DNA from: JAPYWM01 sp964489015
GTDB lineage: Bacteria; Bacteroidota; Bacteroidia; SpSt-205
Assembly: GCA_964489015.1 (NCBI GenBank)
Contig: CAZAXD010000003.1
Coordinates: 1 to 64,000, forward strand
Reading direction: 5' to 3'
DNA length: 64,000 nt
The position numbers and the translations under genes were made by a program. Under the pieces are notes generated by a model, which searched no databases, was not told the DNA's origin, and saw only the letters and a program-made list of their open reading frames with translations. The first letter of the stretch is position 1, and each line of letters begins with the position of its first letter. This document shows, in pieces, positions 25,995 through 35,478 of the stretch.

Positions 25995-27986
25995 ATGGCT
26001 TGGGTTCAAGCTGCAGAGAGCCTGCGGGGGGAAAGCGACTTTAGGCGACACATAGAGGCTTATGAGGCGGTTTATCGGAAACCGGCTCAACCACCCTTTG
26101 AGCCACTCTGGTATTCCGAGATGCACAAGGGCGCGCGCCCGCAGTTAGCGAAAGCTATCGCAGAGAGGGGATTAGATAGTTACGAGACCTTTCATCGCTG
26201 GAGCGTGACGCACCGAGCCGACTTTTGGGCTTATACGATTTATGAGCAACTCCGTATCGCTTTCCGGGTTAGGCCTGATCAGATTTTGGTCTTCCCGACA
26301 CAGGATATCGCCCAGCCTTTGTGGCTGGCTGGTGCCCAGTGGAATATCTTGGAAACGATTTTTCGGTGGCAGGGCGAAGCCATCGTTTATTATCCAGAAG
26401 CGGGGCAGCCCGTGAGTCTAAGTTATGCGGCGCTGCGCGAAAAAGTCTATCAGGTCGCTGGTGCTCTAGAGGCAGAGGGCTTGCGACCCGGCGATGTCAT
26501 CGCTTTGTGCATGCCTTTTCACCTGGAGGCCGCCCTTTTATACCTAGGTGCGATTTGGGCGGGGCTTGTAGTAGCGACGATCCCAGATAGCTTATCGGGC
26601 GAAGAGATCGCTACTCGTTTGCGCATTGCGAAGCCTCGGTGTCTCTTCATTCAGGATGTAATTTGGCGAGAGGGTAAAGCGCTTCCCCTTTATGAGCGGC
26701 TCAGCGCCTATGGTCTCCCCAAGACCTACTTACTGGCAGGCGGCTCTCAGTTACAAGCTCGCCTGCGAAACAATACCCATCCTATGGAGCGGTTTTGGGA
26801 GCAGGGTATGATAAAGGCCGAACCTTATCTGGCCCACGCCTCGGATGGACTGGGTATCCTTTTTTCTTCGGGGACTACGGCTGAGCCTAAAGCCATCTTG
26901 TGGACGCACCTCACGGCCATCAAAGCAGCAGCAGATGGGTACTATTATCACGACCTGAGACCAGGCGCTCGCATCAGCTGGCCGACAAACCTTGGGTGGA
27001 TGATGGGGCCGTGGCTGCTCTTTGCCGGGCTTGTAAACGGCGCTACGGTCTGCCTCTATGGTGGGCCGCCAGTCGGACGTGGATTTTGTGAGTTTGTACA
27101 ACAAGCCAGGCTCACGGTCCTGGGCGTAGTGCCTTCTTTAGTTCGCCGTTGGATCGAGTCTCAAGCGTGGGACGGTTTGGACTGGTCTGGATTGCAACTC
27201 TTAAGCTCAACCGGGGAGGCGTCTAATCCCTGGCACATGTGGCAGCTCATGGCGAAAGTGGGGTACAAGCCCATTATTGAATATTGTGGCGGTACTGAGA
27301 TCGGGGGAGGCTATATTACGAGCACGCTGCTTCATCCGAATGCGCCTTCCCAGTTTAGTGCACCGGCGCTTGGGCTAGACTTTGTGCTCTTGGACGAGGC
27401 GGGTATGCCCAGCTCAGAGGGGGAGCTTTTTTTAGTGCCGCCTTCCATAGGCTTGTCTCAAGTGCTTCTCAATGCTAATCACGAAGCCGTCTATTATGCG
27501 GATACGCCGCCCATTCAGCCTGGGTGGCAGGGTGCTACAGAGGCGGGTATTCCGACGGCTTATGAGGGGATACCCATGCGGCTTCGGCGCCATGGGGATT
27601 ACATGCAACGGCTACCCAGTGGCCGTTGGCTGTCAGGCGGTCGCGCCGATGACGCCATGAATCTTGGGGGCATCAAGGTGTCCTCGACGGAGATCGAGCG
27701 CGTCGTATCCCAAATAGAAGGGGTGAGTGAGGCAGCGGCGATCGCCGTGCCTCCCGCTGGCGGCGGGCCTGACAACCTGGTCCTATTTCTGGTCCTACAG
27801 GCCGGACAGTTCACGGAGCCCACGCACTGGAAGCGTCAGGTGGCCCAGGTCATCCGGGAGAAGCTCAGCCCCCTTTACCATGTAGCGGATGTGGTGATCG
27901 TATCGGAGTTGCCGCGGACCGCTTCCAATAAAGTCATGCGTCGTCTCCTGCGAAAGCAGTATGTGGAAAAAGCCGCTCTGGGCTAG
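25995..27986 (+). CDS. Acyl-CoA synthetase (acetyl/acetoacetyl-CoA synthetase-like)
   Basis: A 663-residue AMP-forming ligase of the ANL superfamily. It activates a carboxylate with ATP and transfers it to CoA. Signatures are the phosphate loop LFSSGTTAEPKAILWTH, EYCGGTEIGGGYI (A5-like), GRADDAMNLGGIKVSS (hinge region) and the C-terminal lysine in TASNKVMRR. The EYCGGTEIGGGY form resembles the plant AAE17/18-like branch rather than classic Acs. Acetate, acetoacetate or another short acid are all possible. Its last 26 bp overlap the lipoprotein start. Confidence 0.9.
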   Translation: MAWVQAAESLRGESDFRRHIEAYEAVYRKPAQPPFEPLWYSEMHKGARPQLAKAIAERGLDSYETFHRWSVTHRADFWAYTIYEQLRIAFRVRPDQILVFPTQDIAQPLWLAGAQWNILETIFRWQGEAIVYYPEAGQPVSLSYAALREKVYQVAGALEAEGLRPGDVIALCMPFHLEAALLYLGAIWAGLVVATIPDSLSGEEIATRLRIAKPRCLFIQDVIWREGKALPLYERLSAYGLPKTYLLAGGSQLQARLRNNTHPMERFWEQGMIKAEPYLAHASDGLGILFSSGTTAEPKAILWTHLTAIKAAADGYYYHDLRPGARISWPTNLGWMMGPWLLFAGLVNGATVCLYGGPPVGRGFCEFVQQARLTVLGVVPSLVRRWIESQAWDGLDWSGLQLLSSTGEASNPWHMWQLMAKVGYKPIIEYCGGTEIGGGYITSTLLHPNAPSQFSAPALGLDFVLLDEAGMPSSEGELFLVPPSIGLSQVLLNANHEAVYYADTPPIQPGWQGATEAGIPTAYEGIPMRLRRHGDYMQRLPSGRWLSGGRADDAMNLGGIKVSSTEIERVVSQIEGVSEAAAIAVPPAGGGPDNLVLFLVLQAGQFTEPTHWKRQVAQVIREKLSPLYHVADVVIVSELPRTASNKVMRRLLRKQYVEKAALG

Positions 27987-28428
27987 CCTTCTCTTAGTTA
28001 GTTGCACCAAAAAGTCCTATTCAGCGGCGGTTTATGCTTTACTGTGGACCTCCTCGGGCGCATGGAGACCTGGGCTTTTAGGTCAAGACACGGCCTATGT
28101 CAACCAAGTAGAGCGCCAGTCGTCATCTTATCAAGATAGCTTGGGTCTCGTGTATGCGCTAGACCGAGATAGCCTATGGGGGTGGATCGAGTACTATGTG
28201 GATGAAAAGACGCGCGTGCGGACCGTTGCGCTCTCTTATGAGTCCGGCACTTTTCAGCGCTTGGCTAGCTTGTACCAGGAGCTGCGGCAGTACCTCTATC
28301 AGCGCTACGGTTCCTCGGAAGGGGTGATTGGGGCGGAAGTTTGGCGACGATCGGATTCCTTGCAGGTGCGGCTAACGCTCAGTCCAGAGCGGCAGTATGT
28401 TCAGTTGTCTTTTTCCCTTCCGCCGTAA
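27961..28428 (+). CDS. Small lipoprotein, unknown function
   Basis: A 155-residue protein starting MWKKPLWASLLLVSC, a short signal ending in a lipobox (LLVSC), so probably a lipid-anchored envelope protein. The rest is polar and aromatic with no recognised domain. It overlaps the end of the acyl-CoA synthetase gene by 26 bp in another frame and lies 9 bp before the cobalamin adenosyltransferase gene. Confidence 0.7.
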   Translation: MWKKPLWASLLLVSCTKKSYSAAVYALLWTSSGAWRPGLLGQDTAYVNQVERQSSSYQDSLGLVYALDRDSLWGWIEYYVDEKTRVRTVALSYESGTFQRLASLYQELRQYLYQRYGSSEGVIGAEVWRRSDSLQVRLTLSPERQYVQLSFSLPP

Positions 28429-28437
28429 CTTGCGACT

Positions 28438-28980
28438 ATGAGGCTTTACACCCGTAAAGGCGATGAGGGCGAAACCGGCCTGCTAGGCGCAGAGCGGATC
28501 TCTAAGGCAGACCCCCGCATCGAAGCCTATGGTACCCTGGACGAGCTCAATGCGTTCTTAGGTCTCCTGGCAGTGGAGGCACCAGCGGAGGTAGCAGCCC
28601 TGTTACGAACGATTCAGTCGGCCCTTTTCACCATGGGCTCGCATCTGGCTACCAAGACAGATAAATCGATTCCCTTGCCTCCTTTTCCTGAGGATGTGGT
28701 GGCTCAGCTCGAAGCCAGCATAGATGCCATGCTAGCCCAGGTACCCCCGATGCGATACTTTATTCTGCCGGGTAGCTGTCGTGCCGAGGCGCTGGCTCAG
28801 GTAGCCCGTACCGTCTGTCGGCGAGCAGAAAGGCGTCTGGTGGCTTTACACCAAGCGGAGCCTGTGCCGCCCGTCTTCTTGGCTTTTCTCAATCGGCTAT
28901 CAGACTGGCTTTTTGCATATGGGCGCTATCTGTCCCATTTAGCTGGGGTTGAGGAGATTCCCTGGAAGCCGGATAAGTAA
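28438..28980 (+). CDS. Cob(I)alamin adenosyltransferase, PduO type
   Basis: A 180-residue ATP:corrinoid adenosyltransferase. The N-terminal MRLYTRKGDEGETGLLG is the ATP-binding signature, followed by EAYGTLDELNAFLG and the helical-bundle motif CRRAERRL. It makes adenosylcobalamin, for instance for methylmalonyl-CoA mutase or B12-dependent ribonucleotide reductase. Length matches the trimeric PduO family. TAACTTG just before the ATG is a weak -7 box. Confidence 0.94.
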   Translation: MRLYTRKGDEGETGLLGAERISKADPRIEAYGTLDELNAFLGLLAVEAPAEVAALLRTIQSALFTMGSHLATKTDKSIPLPPFPEDVVAQLEASIDAMLAQVPPMRYFILPGSCRAEALAQVARTVCRRAERRLVALHQAEPVPPVFLAFLNRLSDWLFAYGRYLSHLAGVEEIPWKPDK

Positions 28981-29180
28981 TCGCTTGGGGACCCCGCTGA
29001 CATGATTATCCTTCTTGAGTATTTGGTGTAATTTCACGCTATTCTTACCCTTGCAGGACGCGAAACGTCGTCTTGTTGGCTTTTTGCTTGGGAATAACGT
29101 GGTCTTTTTCGTGCACTATAATCCTTTATGAACATTGCAGGCGTGTGAAGTTTGCTCGGCATTAGATGGAGTAATCCCGC

Positions 29181-29188
29181 TACTTTTG
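29181..29188 (+). promoter_or_regulatory. -7 box of asnS
   Basis: TACTTTTG is an exact match, 4 nt before ATG 29193. The rest of the 212-bp gap upstream holds only a small GACG/CGTC hairpin near 29057. Confidence 0.6.
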
Positions 29189-29192
29189 CATC

Positions 29193-30572
29193 ATGCCTAA
29201 GTCGCCGGGCTTATACGCCCCGCAGGAGCTGCCTACTATTGCTAGCCTTTATGAGAAGCCGCGTCTTGGCAGCCCCACTCAAGTGTCGGGCTGGGTTCGT
29301 ACGCGCCGAACGACGCGCGCGTTGAGCTTCGTTGAGCTACAGGACGGCTCTATGCTCCAGGCCCTTCAGGTGGTCTTTCCCCATGAAAAAGTTTCCCGTG
29401 AAAAAATTGAAGCGGAGATCAACACGGGTGCCAGTATTGAGGTGAGCGGTACTCTCGTTGCGACGCCGGATCGTCCCCAACCTTTTGAATTGCAAGCCGA
29501 TTCTTACAGTCTATTAGGTGCTGCGGATCCAGAAGCATATCCTCTCCAGAAGAAAGCCCACTCTTTAGAATTTTTGCGGGAGATACCTCATTTGCGGGTA
29601 CGCACACGCACGTTCCAGGCGGTTTTTCGGCTTCGGCATGCGGTGTCTTTTGCCATACATCAATTTTTTCACGAGCGGGGTTTTGTATATGTGCACACGC
29701 CGATTTTGACACCCTCAGACTGCGAAGGGGCGGGTCAACTCTTTCAAGTAGTCACTAACGAAGGACCGGAGGCTTTTTTTGGTCGGCCGGCCTACCTTAC
29801 GGTAAGTGGGCAGCTCGAAGCCGAAATGCTGGCCATGGGGCTTGGGCGAGTATATACCTTCGGACCGACGTTTCGCGCCGAGCCTTCCCATACGCCGCGG
29901 CACCTTGCGGAGTTTTGGATGGTTGAGCCTGAGATGGCCTTCTACGACCTGGAGGCTACGATGGATCTGGCGGAGGAGCTCCTTAAGTACCTGATACGTT
30001 TCGTTTTACGGGGGTATTTGGAGGAATTGGCTTTTCTGACGGAGCGGTACGATGCAGACCTGCTAGCTCGCCTGGAAGGGGTGAAGGAAAGCGCCTTCCT
30101 TCGTATACCATATACCGAAGCCATCGAGATTTTGCAAAGGTCTGGTCAGGCTTTCACGTTTCCAGTTAACTGGGGCATAGACCTACAAGCTGAACATGAG
30201 CGTTACTTAGTCGAGACCTACGCGCAGCGCCCCGTGATGGTGTACAATTACTCGCGAGACATTAAGGCCTTTTACATGCGGCAAAATTCGGATGGGCGAA
30301 CGGTAGCGGCTTTTGATGTGCTATTTCCGGGCATCGGGGAGGTAATTGGCGGATCGCAGCGGGAAGAGCGGCACGACATGCTTTTGGCGGAGATCCAGCG
30401 GCGTGGCATGAATCCAGAAGTCTATCGGTATTACCTCGATACTCGACGCTTTGGAACCGTGCCGCACAGTGGGTTTGGACTGGGGCTTGAGCGGTTTTTA
30501 CTCTTTGTGACGGGAATGACCAATGTACGGGATGTAATCCCCTTCTTCCGCGCAAGTGGTCAGATCGCTTAA
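29193..30572 (+). CDS. asnS: Asparaginyl-tRNA synthetase
   Basis: A 459-residue class IIb synthetase charging tRNA-Asn. The OB-fold anticodon domain (about 20-115) contains VSGWVRTRRTTRALSFVEL. The catalytic core shows motif 2 (TFGPTFRAE) followed by HLAEFWMVEPEMAF, and motif 3 GFGLGLERFLLFVTGM near the C-terminus. The VEPEMAF and QLEAEMLAMG forms separate it from AspRS. Length is standard. Confidence 0.96.
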   Translation: MPKSPGLYAPQELPTIASLYEKPRLGSPTQVSGWVRTRRTTRALSFVELQDGSMLQALQVVFPHEKVSREKIEAEINTGASIEVSGTLVATPDRPQPFELQADSYSLLGAADPEAYPLQKKAHSLEFLREIPHLRVRTRTFQAVFRLRHAVSFAIHQFFHERGFVYVHTPILTPSDCEGAGQLFQVVTNEGPEAFFGRPAYLTVSGQLEAEMLAMGLGRVYTFGPTFRAEPSHTPRHLAEFWMVEPEMAFYDLEATMDLAEELLKYLIRFVLRGYLEELAFLTERYDADLLARLEGVKESAFLRIPYTEAIEILQRSGQAFTFPVNWGIDLQAEHERYLVETYAQRPVMVYNYSRDIKAFYMRQNSDGRTVAAFDVLFPGIGEVIGGSQREERHDMLLAEIQRRGMNPEVYRYYLDTRRFGTVPHSGFGLGLERFLLFVTGMTNVRDVIPFFRASGQIA

Positions 30573-30607
30573 ACCAAAGACCGCTTTTTATCCCCTTATT
30601 GGGTGTT

Positions 30608-30991
30608 ATGCGCATCGTTTTATGGGCTGGGTGCATCGCAGCCGCCCTTTGGGCACAGCGGGGCGGAGAGCCGGGCAGGGGTGGAATTGACCACTTTGTT
30701 AGCTTTTTGTCGGACACACTGAGGCTTGATCCTGACCAGCGAAAAAGTCTTGAGAAAATTCTAACCACTCACCGCGAAAAGGCAAGAAGTATTCGCGGCT
30801 CTACTACGGAGCCGGCTCAGCGTCAGGCCCAACTGCGGGCCTTGAGAATGGAAACAGACGCCCAGATAGAAGCCCTACTAACTCCGTCCCAAAAGGAGAG
30901 CTGGGAATCCATCAAGCAGGACTGGCGTCGCCGAGCTCGGGCCCGCTACGAAAAGCGGACTGGCAAGCGTCTACCGCCAGAGGAAGACTAG
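30608..30991 (+). CDS. Small secreted helical protein (Spy/CpxP-like)
   Basis: A 127-residue protein with signal peptide MRIVLWAGCIAAALWAQ. It is followed by a highly charged helical body with LRLDPDQRKSLEKIL and the motif LTPSQKESWESI. LTxxQ-type repeats of this kind occur in periplasmic Spy/CpxP chaperone-like proteins. ATG 30608 is preferred over the upstream TTG because it starts the signal peptide. Function is uncertain. Confidence 0.7.
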   Translation: MRIVLWAGCIAAALWAQRGGEPGRGGIDHFVSFLSDTLRLDPDQRKSLEKILTTHREKARSIRGSTTEPAQRQAQLRALRMETDAQIEALLTPSQKESWESIKQDWRRRARARYEKRTGKRLPPEED

Positions 30992-31078
30992 GACTGGTGT
31001 TTCTTCCCGTTACCTGCATCCTCCTGTGGATAAAAAGAGGTAGGGGGGATGGTGGTTATTGCAATTGCAAAAAAGTAT

Positions 31079-31086
31079 TAAATTTG
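31079..31086 (+). promoter_or_regulatory. -7 box of the 31093 gene
   Basis: TAAATTTG is an exact match, 6 nt before ATG 31093. It excludes the longer frame from 30997. Confidence 0.55.
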
Positions 31087-31092
31087 CGCTTC

Positions 31093-31434
31093 ATGCGCAT
31101 AGCCCTAATCTCTCTCTTCTCTCTGCTGGGTTTATGCTGGGCGCAGCGGGATCTGCCGCTGGAAAAGTTTCATAGGTACGAGCTTGTTCTGGCAAGCGTG
31201 CAGGAGTCCAAGGTAGGCCCGTCGGTTATTGACCCCAGTGCTGTGCGGGCGGCTTTTTTAGCCAAGCAAGGCATAGTCGCCCTGGAGCCGGCCGATAAGG
31301 AGCCGTCGGATCGCTTTTTTCTCTACACTGAGCGGGAAATGCTTCAGACTGACATCGCGGAAATTTGTAAAGCCGCCGGTGCGCGTCTAATGTCGATGCG
31401 CCCCCTCAAACTCGAAAAATTAGAAACTCGCTGA
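31093..31434 (+). CDS. Small secreted protein, unknown
   Basis: A 113-residue protein with signal peptide MRIALISLFSLLGLCWAQ. The mature part of about 95 residues has no recognised domain and ends in a basic stretch. It lies 4 bp before the T9SS giant and may be co-transcribed with it. Confidence 0.6.
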   Translation: MRIALISLFSLLGLCWAQRDLPLEKFHRYELVLASVQESKVGPSVIDPSAVRAAFLAKQGIVALEPADKEPSDRFFLYTEREMLQTDIAEICKAAGARLMSMRPLKLEKLETR

Positions 31435-31438
31435 GTAT

Positions 31439-34400
31439 ATGAGAGTGCTATTACTTATTTTGGGGTTTGTTGCTTGGGGCTTAGGCCAGACAATTTTAGT
31501 GGACGGCACGGTAGATGGCTCTTTTGAGGGTGGGACCGGCTGCACGGGTACTACCTACACCGTCAACGGCTGGACCATCGTCAATGGCACCCAGACCAAC
31601 CGCTGGGCCGTTGATGCTCGTTCCGGTGGTGCGCAGCACGGCACCCGGGCTATCTACATCACTGATAACTGTGGCGGCTCTCCACCGCCGCATCAGTACA
31701 CCATTACTGCTACTTCTGTGGTACATTTTTATCGGGATATCACCATACCAGCGGGAGAGCCCTATCTAACCATCTCGTTTTGGGTGATCGTGCAGGGAGA
31801 AGGCACAACGACGCCGTACGACTATTTGGATGTCTTTATTGCGCCGACGAGCGTGACGCCGGTAGCTGGTACGGAAGTGGGTGCATCCTACCGCATTGCC
31901 CGCTATAACCTTCTTAGTAACGCCTGGGTGAGCCGGACAATTACCGACTGCGCGCCTCGTAGTGGAACGGTGCGGCTGATTTTCTCGTGGCGCAATGACG
32001 GTTCCGTTGGTACGCAGCCGCCGGCAGCGCTGGACCGAATTCATGTCACCTCTAACTCTACCGCACCATCTTGCAACCTCGGCTCGGGTGTCGTGAATGT
32101 TACGAGCCTGCCGTACAATAGCGGGGCTGGTACTACATGCGGATCAGGCAACGATCTCACCTCTTCCAATACGGTTACCTGCGGCTCTACGTCTTACTTA
32201 GGGGGGGAGGACCAAGTATTCGTATTTACGCCGACGAGTTCGGGGCCCATCCAGATCAACCTCACCCATAGTAATGCCAGCCCGCCCTGGTTTGGACTAA
32301 AGCTTTATCAAGGGTGTCCTACGTGTGGCATTTGCATTGCCTATTCTCAAAGCAGTTCAGGGCCGTACTGCTTATCGGCTAACGTCACGGCCGGACAAAC
32401 GTACTACCTCGTCGTTGATCACTATCCTGCTCCTAGCTGTGCTTCGTACGATAACATTTTTATCTCGGCGCCGGTGGGATCCTCGAATGCTTGTGGAGTA
32501 CCGACTTTTACCAGCTTTCCGGTGCTGACTACGGGGACGACGGCGGGGGCGCCTTCTTTGCCGGTAGTGCCGACATGCCTGACCGGTTCCTGCTTGACAG
32601 GGCGCATGTACCAATTTGTTCCCACAGCTGCAAATATGAGCGTGCATGTGGCGCCGGGGACCCTCACCGATCCAGCGGTGGCGGTTTACAGCGCGTCCAG
32701 TTGTACGGGGCCTTTTACGGAGATTGCTTGTAATGACGATGGCACGGGTTGTGAGTCTTCGCCCACTTTTGCTCGGGTGAATCTTACCGGGCTTACGGTG
32801 GGCCAGACGTACTACGTAGCAGTTTTTGGGGGAGTAGGAGACTATAGCTTAGCGATTTGGGAGACAGCCTCGCAGCCTCCTAGCCAATATGGACAGGACT
32901 GCGACATGGTAGTGGGTAATCCCGCCACGGGCCCCATTGTGCCCTGCGGCAGCAGTATGACCTTTGGCGCGCCGGGCTTTGTGGGGTCTGGAATTGTGTG
33001 TGATTTGCCCTATCCAGTGAGTGGCTGTCCCAATTCGTGCCTAGTAAGCGGAGAGCGTAACGTGGTGTGGTTCCGATTGCCCATTAGTGCAAATGGTAAT
33101 CTTGAATTTTCCATTCAGCCGGCAATGAACGTGGACTACGACTGGATCCTGTATCGCATTGATGGTGTGTCCAATCCCTGTCAGGCGGTCCGAAGTGCTA
33201 CGCTTCAGCCTGTGCGTTGCAGCTACGATGCCCCGACCAGTTGTGACGGTACCTACAACACGGGAGTGGCGTGCGGCTCGCCGGTGTGTGCCAGTGGTAC
33301 GTGTGAGGGTGCTTCCGGTCAGGGGTGGCTCAGTTGTGTGAATGTAAGCGCTGGGCAGGTGTATCTGCTGGGTATTTCTAATTTCAGCACAACGACTTTT
33401 ACCGGATTTAGCGTTAACTTTGGGACTTCCCCGATTGCCTACCAGAGCAATCCCAGCATATGGACTGGTGGCGCTGGAAATACCAACTGGAATAATGCCA
33501 CCAATTGGAGCGGTTGTGGAGTGCCCAATAGCTGCACCCAAGATGTTTTTATTTATGGGGGGGCTAGTAATCAGCCGGTGATTGCAGCAGCGGAGACGTG
33601 GACCGTGCGGGATATTACGATTCCAGCTGGTGCTTCTCTAACTGTGAACGGCACGTTAAGAGTTTGTGGTCACCTCACGGTAAATGGCATTCTCAATGGG
33701 ACTGGATGGATTGAGTTTATCGGAGACGGGACTTACCCCGTGCAGGAGATTCGGGGCGTTCTGATTGGTAGTAGCTACATTCCCAACCTGCGTTTGAGAC
33801 GTCAAGCGGTCGGAACGGTGCGCTTAATGACGGATGTGCAGACAGGCAGTGTGGATATTACCTATTCTGCCAACCATACGCTTGATCTAAATGGCAGGCG
33901 GTTCTTTATTTCAGGTAGCTTTACCAACCAGGCGGTTACCAATATCGTGAGTGCGGTAACGCCGCCAAGCTTTGTGTACTTCAATGGTAGTGGTCCGCAA
34001 ACCTACTCAGATCCGGCCTCAACCACTACAAATGTACTTTATAATGTAACAATGACCCAATCCCCTGCTTCTACGCTAACGCTCAATAATACCTTGGTGG
34101 TGGATGGCACGCTAGTTTTGACAAATGGCGTTATTGTGGCGCCAGCGGCTACTACTCGAGAGGTTCGAGTACGTAATACGGCGCCTGGAGCCGTCACGCC
34201 GGGTAATAATAATAGCTTTGTGGCTGGATTTCTTCGCCGATATCTTAATCTAGCTGGCGGTTCTTATGACTTTCCTGTAGGACTTTCGTCGCCGCTTCGC
34301 TATAGTCGAATTAACCTGAATTTTAGTAATAATCCCGGTGTGCATAACCTCTTAGCTACCTTTACGGGGTGGACGCCTGTCACGCCGAGCGGCTCACCTA

Positions 34401-35275
34401 TTATAGAGTGTGGGGCAGACTATAGCACCTGTGCTATGCTCAATAATGGCTACTGGACGGTGAATGCTTATGCAGGGGATTTGACCACCCAGCTCACAAC
34501 AAGCGGTACCTACACGGCTACGCTGTACAACACGGGTTACACTAACGTATGTGCTGGAGGGCAGCAGTGGGGTGTGCTGAAGAATAACGGCAGTGCGATG
34601 AATGGGGCCCAGTGGTTTATCCAGGCACCTGGGTGCGCAGCCAACACCTCGCCGGGCGCTCCAGCAGTAGTGTCTCGACCGGGGATGAGCGGGTTTTCGC
34701 ATTTCGGTACGGGACAAAGCACACAGCCGCTCCCCGTTGTTTTGGAATCATTTACCGGCCGAGTTCTTTCTAGTGGCAATCATCGTTTGGAGTGGGAAGT
34801 ATCCCTAGGCGAGGCAGGTGTGAGTCGGTTTGAGCTTTGGGCTGGGCCTTCGCCAGCAGAACTTCAGTTGTTAGCTACGCTGGATGGTAGGGCGCGCCTG
34901 TATGAGCGGGTGAATGCACCCATGGGCCGCACGTATTACCAACTGCATGTGTACACTACGACAGGTGCTCATCTAACGAGTTCGGTGGTGGAGTTGTATC
35001 AGACCGTTGAGGATGCGAATTTACTAATTGTGTCTGTGTATCCCAACCCGGCAAAGGATGGCGTGGTGGTGAATTGGGTAACGACGCTAAGCGATGCTTT
35101 AGAAGTGTGTTTATATAATGCGTTGGGGCAGCGGGTCTTAAGTCGGGTGGTGTCGCAGCCGGCAGAGCAGGGCGAGATGTCTTTGTCATTAGAAGGCTTA
35201 GCGGGGGGCCTGTATCACGTGGAAGTTCGACAAGGTGCGGAGGTGCGATCGGTGCGGCTAAAGGTGGAGCGGTAG
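31439..35275 (+). CDS. Large T9SS-secreted adhesin-like protein
   Basis: A 1,278-residue Cys/Ser/Thr/Gly-rich exoprotein with signal peptide MRVLLLILGFVAWGLGQ. The body is tandem beta-sandwich modules. One (about 340-480) has the VGQTYYVAVFGGVGDYSL pattern of PPC-like domains, and a related VTAGQTYYLVVDH lies earlier. The last 80 residues are a textbook T9SS type A sorting domain: VYPNPAKDG, LYNALGQRVL, LAGGLYHVEV, VRLKVER. It is exported across the outer membrane by T9SS and attached or released. No catalytic motif is seen; adhesion is inference. Confidence 0.85.
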   Translation: MRVLLLILGFVAWGLGQTILVDGTVDGSFEGGTGCTGTTYTVNGWTIVNGTQTNRWAVDARSGGAQHGTRAIYITDNCGGSPPPHQYTITATSVVHFYRDITIPAGEPYLTISFWVIVQGEGTTTPYDYLDVFIAPTSVTPVAGTEVGASYRIARYNLLSNAWVSRTITDCAPRSGTVRLIFSWRNDGSVGTQPPAALDRIHVTSNSTAPSCNLGSGVVNVTSLPYNSGAGTTCGSGNDLTSSNTVTCGSTSYLGGEDQVFVFTPTSSGPIQINLTHSNASPPWFGLKLYQGCPTCGICIAYSQSSSGPYCLSANVTAGQTYYLVVDHYPAPSCASYDNIFISAPVGSSNACGVPTFTSFPVLTTGTTAGAPSLPVVPTCLTGSCLTGRMYQFVPTAANMSVHVAPGTLTDPAVAVYSASSCTGPFTEIACNDDGTGCESSPTFARVNLTGLTVGQTYYVAVFGGVGDYSLAIWETASQPPSQYGQDCDMVVGNPATGPIVPCGSSMTFGAPGFVGSGIVCDLPYPVSGCPNSCLVSGERNVVWFRLPISANGNLEFSIQPAMNVDYDWILYRIDGVSNPCQAVRSATLQPVRCSYDAPTSCDGTYNTGVACGSPVCASGTCEGASGQGWLSCVNVSAGQVYLLGISNFSTTTFTGFSVNFGTSPIAYQSNPSIWTGGAGNTNWNNATNWSGCGVPNSCTQDVFIYGGASNQPVIAAAETWTVRDITIPAGASLTVNGTLRVCGHLTVNGILNGTGWIEFIGDGTYPVQEIRGVLIGSSYIPNLRLRRQAVGTVRLMTDVQTGSVDITYSANHTLDLNGRRFFISGSFTNQAVTNIVSAVTPPSFVYFNGSGPQTYSDPASTTTNVLYNVTMTQSPASTLTLNNTLVVDGTLVLTNGVIVAPAATTREVRVRNTAPGAVTPGNNNSFVAGFLRRYLNLAGGSYDFPVGLSSPLRYSRINLNFSNNPGVHNLLATFTGWTPVTPSGSPIIECGADYSTCAMLNNGYWTVNAYAGDLTTQLTTSGTYTATLYNTGYTNVCAGGQQWGVLKNNGSAMNGAQWFIQAPGCAANTSPGAPAVVSRPGMSGFSHFGTGQSTQPLPVVLESFTGRVLSSGNHRLEWEVSLGEAGVSRFELWAGPSPAELQLLATLDGRARLYERVNAPMGRTYYQLHVYTTTGAHLTSSVVELYQTVEDANLLIVSVYPNPAKDGVVVNWVTTLSDALEVCLYNALGQRVLSRVVSQPAEQGEMSLSLEGLAGGLYHVEVRQGAEVRSVRLKVER

Positions 35276-35478
35276 CGGGGAACTTGGGCTGCGGCGGTCG
35301 AGGGTCGCTGGGCTGTTTAGCGGGTAGGTTTTAGGGGCTGCAGGTGAGAGGGGGGAGGGGATTGGATTAGGGTGGTTTGTGGGCCGGGGCGGGAAGCCAC
35401 TTCTGGTGGGCTCAAAGCGAGACCGGNNNNNNNNNNCCCCCCCCCCCCCCCCCCCCGGCCCCTTGTCACGCAACCTAC
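35276..35478. other. G-rich convergent intergenic region with assembly gap
   Basis: Between the stops of two convergent giant genes. It holds several G runs (about 35350-35395) that fit a G-quadruplex pattern, then 10 Ns (35427-35436) and 20 consecutive Cs (35437-35456). No gene is seen. Either a real poly-C tract or an assembly artefact. Confidence 0.7.
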
